This document shows positions 61,872-64,000 of a DNA stretch of 64,000 bases, piece by piece. Below the pieces are notes generated by a model. That model saw nothing but the letters and a program-made list of their open reading frames with translations, had not been told where the DNA came from and did not search any database. A program made the position numbers and the translations under genes. Each line of letters opens with the position of its first letter. Within the stretch, counting starts at the first letter, position 1. The DNA comes from a bacterium. Lineage in GTDB: Bacteria > Chloroflexota > Dormibacteria > Aeolococcales > Bog-877. Where the stretch lies: NCBI GenBank assembly GCA_021785655.1, contig JAJYET010000002.1, forward strand, positions 18,391-82,390. Reading direction: 5' to 3'.

Positions 61872-62447
61872 ATGTCCCTGGACGTGCCCGAGGGCGCCTG
61901 CGGGATGGACGAGGTCGGTCGGGGCGCCCTGGCCGGCCCCCTGGTGGCGGCCGCCGTCGTCCTGCCGGCGGCCTTCTCGCACCCTCTGCTCCGGGACAGC
62001 AAGCTTCTCTCGGCCCCCCAGCGTGAGCGGGCCGAGGCGGCGATCCTGGAGGCTGCCAGGGCGGTCGCGGTGGTGGAGGTCCCACCCCACGAGATCGATC
62101 TCCGGGGGGTGGGATGGGCCAACCGCTGGGCCTTCGAGGAGCTGATGCGCCGGGTGCCGGCCCCCCTCTATCTGGTGGACGGCAACCTCCGTCTGGACCC
62201 GGGCCGGCCGCATCGCTGCATCCCCGGGGGCGACCGGCTGGTGGGGGCGATCTCGGCCGCCTCGATCGTCGCCAAGGTGCATCGGGATCGCCGGATGGTG
62301 GAGCTTGACCGCCTCCATCCGCGGTTCGGCTGGAGGCGCAACAAGGGGTACGGCAGCCGGGAGCACCTCGAGGCACTCTTGGAACTGGGGCCGGTGGCCC
62401 TGCACCGAACGACGTTCGTGCACCTCGAGCCCCGCCTCCCGCTCTAG
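61872..62447 (+). CDS. rnhB: Ribonuclease HII
   Basis: RNase HII removes single ribonucleotides from DNA. GMDEVGRGALAGPLVAAAVVL supplies the first catalytic D and E, RDSKLLSAPQRE the next segment, LVDGN the third acid and ISAASIVAKVHRDRRMVELD the fourth (D), with KGYGSREHLEAL and H-R-TF near the end. The 191-residue length is normal. ATG follows GGGGAG, and a TAAAGT hexamer just before offers an alternative leaderless promoter. Confidence 0.96.
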   Translation: MSLDVPEGACGMDEVGRGALAGPLVAAAVVLPAAFSHPLLRDSKLLSAPQRERAEAAILEAARAVAVVEVPPHEIDLRGVGWANRWAFEELMRRVPAPLYLVDGNLRLDPGRPHRCIPGGDRLVGAISAASIVAKVHRDRRMVELDRLHPRFGWRRNKGYGSREHLEALLELGPVALHRTTFVHLEPRLPL

Positions 62448-62451
62448 CCCC

Positions 62452-63081
62452 CTACCAGCCCCGTCGGCGCCAATTCTCCAGCTGGGGACGCTCGGCCCCG
62501 ATCGTGGTGGGATTCCCGTGGCCGGGGAGCACCAGGGTCTCGTCCGGCAGCGGCCAGAGCTTCACCTCGATGCTGGTGAGGATGGTGCCGAAGTCGCCCT
62601 CCGGGGGCCGGGTGGAGCCTGGCCCGCCCGGGAAGAGGGTGTCTCCGGAGAAGAGGACCCCCGGGGCCAGGTAGCAGACGCTGCCCGGGGTGTGCCCCGG
62701 GGTGTGGATCACCCTCAGCCGGCGGTGGCCGAACTCGACCACTTCTCCATCGTGCAGGTGGTGACCCGGCGGGGGCGGCGGAAACATGCCGAGGTCGTCG
62801 GGGTGGGCCGCGACCACGGCAGCCGGGAACTTCCCCGACACCTGCGCCAGCGCCTGCCAGTGGTCCCAGTGCCCGTGGGTCTCCAGGATGGCTCGGAGCT
62901 CCAGCCCCTCCGCCGCGGCGATCAGCTGCGGGGCCTCGTTGGCGGCATCGATCAGGACCGCCTCCCCAGTCTCGGGACAGGCCACGAAGTAGGCGTCGTT
63001 GTCCAGCGGGCCGACCCGGCGCCGGCGCACCCAGACGTCGCCCCGGTAGTCCCAGTCATCCCCGCCCAAGGTCACTCCCAT
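62452..63081 (-). CDS. Metallo-beta-lactamase-fold hydrolase (glyoxalase II-like)
   Basis: The 209-residue protein has ILETHGHWDHWQAL (the usual HxHxDH is HGHWDH), RVIHTPGHTPGSVCY with the third histidine, LFSGDTLFPGG with the bridging D, and LVLPGHGNPTTIGAERPQL with the last histidine. This is the complete zinc site. The pattern is closest to glyoxalase II-like or persulfide dioxygenase-like hydrolases; the substrate is not known. ATG at 63081 follows GGAGGAGG, and the MFS gene ends 14 bases upstream, so they form one unit. Confidence 0.9.
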   Translation of the reverse strand: MGVTLGGDDWDYRGDVWVRRRRVGPLDNDAYFVACPETGEAVLIDAANEAPQLIAAAEGLELRAILETHGHWDHWQALAQVSGKFPAAVVAAHPDDLGMFPPPPPGHHLHDGEVVEFGHRRLRVIHTPGHTPGSVCYLAPGVLFSGDTLFPGGPGSTRPPEGDFGTILTSIEVKLWPLPDETLVLPGHGNPTTIGAERPQLENWRRRGW

Positions 63082-63095
63082 GCTCCTCCTCCACC

Positions 63096-64000
63096 TCAGC
63101 CCGCCGTAAGCGCCTCCCCCATGACCAGCCGCCGAGGGAGGCTCCGGGGCACAGCCGGAGACACCACCATCATGACCGCCGCGGCCAGGGTTATGGGTAT
63201 GAACGGGGAGAGGCGGCCGCCCCCCAGGTCCACCGCCACCCCCCCGAGCAGCGGTCCCATGAAGGCGCAGCCATACCCCACCGCCAGCATCACCGAAGTG
63301 AGCTGGGCCACCTGGTGGGCTGGGGCCACCAGTGGTGGATACGCGAGCAGGCCAGCGAAGTTGGTCGCCACCCCGGCGCCGATCAGGCCGGGGCCGAGCC
63401 AGGGGATGGTGGGGCCCCACCAGATCCAGGCGAGGCATCCCAGAAGGACCACCAGCCCGCCCGCCAGGTAGAACTCCCAGCGGGTGGCGAACTGGCGGGG
63501 CCAGAAGACCAGGACCAGGTCCACCGGCACCATCACCCCGTTGAGGGCCGCCAGCGCCAGGGTCGCCGCCGCCGAGTGGGACCCACCCGGTGCCGAGAGC
63601 GGGATCCAGGTGTTGGCGGAGAAGAAGACCAGGGACTGACCGGCGAAGCAGGCGTAGACGGCCCAGACCCGGGACGGTCGGACTAGCGGCAGCCAGCGCG
63701 AAGTCCGGTCATCGGTCCGGCGGGCATCGGCGCGGGGAGCGAAGGCGGCCCAGAACCCGGCGCAGAGCAGACCGAGTAGGCCCCAGAAGACCATGGTCCC
63801 CTGCCAGCTGCCCACCGCCGGGAGCAGGGCCGAGCCGGTCGCGCTGGCCGCCACCAGCTCCCCCACGGTGATCCCCAGGGTCAGGGTCACCGAAGAGCTC
63901 TGCACCCGGCCTCGAAACCAGGCCTGGACCAGGACCGGCAGGCCCGGCTGGGTGGCCGCGATCCCCACCCCCATGATCGCTGTGCCAACGAACAGCGCCG
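63096..64000 (-). CDS. MFS transporter, C-terminal part (cut by window edge)
   Basis: About 300 residues remain, with eight or nine membrane segments. GIAATQPGLPVLVQAWFRGRVQSSSVTLTLGITVGELVAAS resembles the CynX/NimT group of MFS transporters in the segment-4 to segment-5 region, and a charged central loop (PRADARRTDDRTSRW) separates the halves. The N-terminal segments lie beyond position 64000. The substrate is unknown; it is co-oriented with the MBL-fold gene. Confidence 0.82.
   Translation of the reverse strand, partial: ALFVGTAIMGVGIAATQPGLPVLVQAWFRGRVQSSSVTLTLGITVGELVAASATGSALLPAVGSWQGTMVFWGLLGLLCAGFWAAFAPRADARRTDDRTSRWLPLVRPSRVWAVYACFAGQSLVFFSANTWIPLSAPGGSHSAAATLALAALNGVMVPVDLVLVFWPRQFATRWEFYLAGGLVVLLGCLAWIWWGPTIPWLGPGLIGAGVATNFAGLLAYPPLVAPAHQVAQLTSVMLAVGYGCAFMGPLLGGVAVDLGGGRLSPFIPITLAAAVMMVVSPAVPRSLPRRLVMGEALTAG

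Noticed and set aside
61858..62376. Upstream extension of the unknown gene at 60586 into rnhB
   Set aside because: It is antisense to a certain rnhB and is arginine- and proline-rich without pattern.
1..64000. CRISPR arrays, insertion sequences, prophage genes, rRNA
   Set aside because: No regular repeats, transposase motifs, phage structural genes or rRNA sequences were recognised.

Overview
This 64 kb window of very GC-rich bacterial chromosome (about 70% G+C by eye) is dense and mostly housekeeping. The gene content fits a Terrabacteria-type lineage outside the true Actinobacteria, for example Chloroflexota or Dormibacterota. Supporting signs are an IspF/IspD/PIN-TRAM/ClpC block, HrcA with a CIRCE operator, a ribosomal protein S21 gene (normally missing in Actinobacteria), an F420-dependent NADP reductase, a fused transaldolase/phosphoglucose isomerase and many apparently leaderless promoters. 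The phylum assignment is inference; no rRNA gene is present.

Layout. 1-10.8 kb (minus strand): partial cysS, ispF, ispD, a membrane PIN-TRAM protein, clpC, a second Clp N-domain protein without ATPase, rpsA and ftsH, with one tiny plus-strand gene between rpsA and ftsH. 10.8-16.0 kb: an accessory stretch with a BrnT-like toxin and ribbon-helix-helix antitoxin, a nonsense-interrupted MarR gene, a dead SRPBCC gene, and a TetR gene divergent from a membrane protein / isoprenylcysteine-methyltransferase-like / AhpD-like trio. It ends at two methionine tRNA genes. 16.2-23.6 kb (minus): rpsU (CTG start), ybeY, pth, mfd, mazG, a DivIC/FtsB-like gene and a propeller lipoprotein. 23.7-30.7 kb: alpha/beta hydrolase, rsmE plus a GalT-like protein, hsp20, and the CIRCE-controlled hrcA-grpE-dnaJ operon (dnaK is absent from it), then a VIT1-family transporter.

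30.7-39.3 kb: hemW and lepA, a COG3375-type acetyltransferase, a ChlI/ChlD chelatase-ATPase operon with two small unknown genes, and npdG. 39.3-44.1 kb: pyruvate/2-oxoacid dehydrogenase genes in the order pdhA-pdhB-pdhC-lpdA. 44.1-56.0 kb: two small unknown genes, then a pentose-phosphate cluster (tkt, tal-pgi, pgl, rpe, and gnd further on) with an amidohydrolase and a glutamate dehydrogenase between. 56.0-64 kb: a polytopic membrane protein, a class V aminotransferase, an acyl-CoA carboxylase carboxyltransferase, an unknown protein, rnhB, an MBL-fold hydrolase and a partial MFS transporter.

Across the window genes overlap by 1-4 bases (ATGA, GTGA, TTGA, CTGA), so translational coupling is the rule. 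At about a dozen first genes of transcription units a TANNNT hexamer lies only 6-11 bases before the start codon, which indicates leaderless mRNAs. No CRISPR array, insertion sequence, integrase or rRNA gene was seen.
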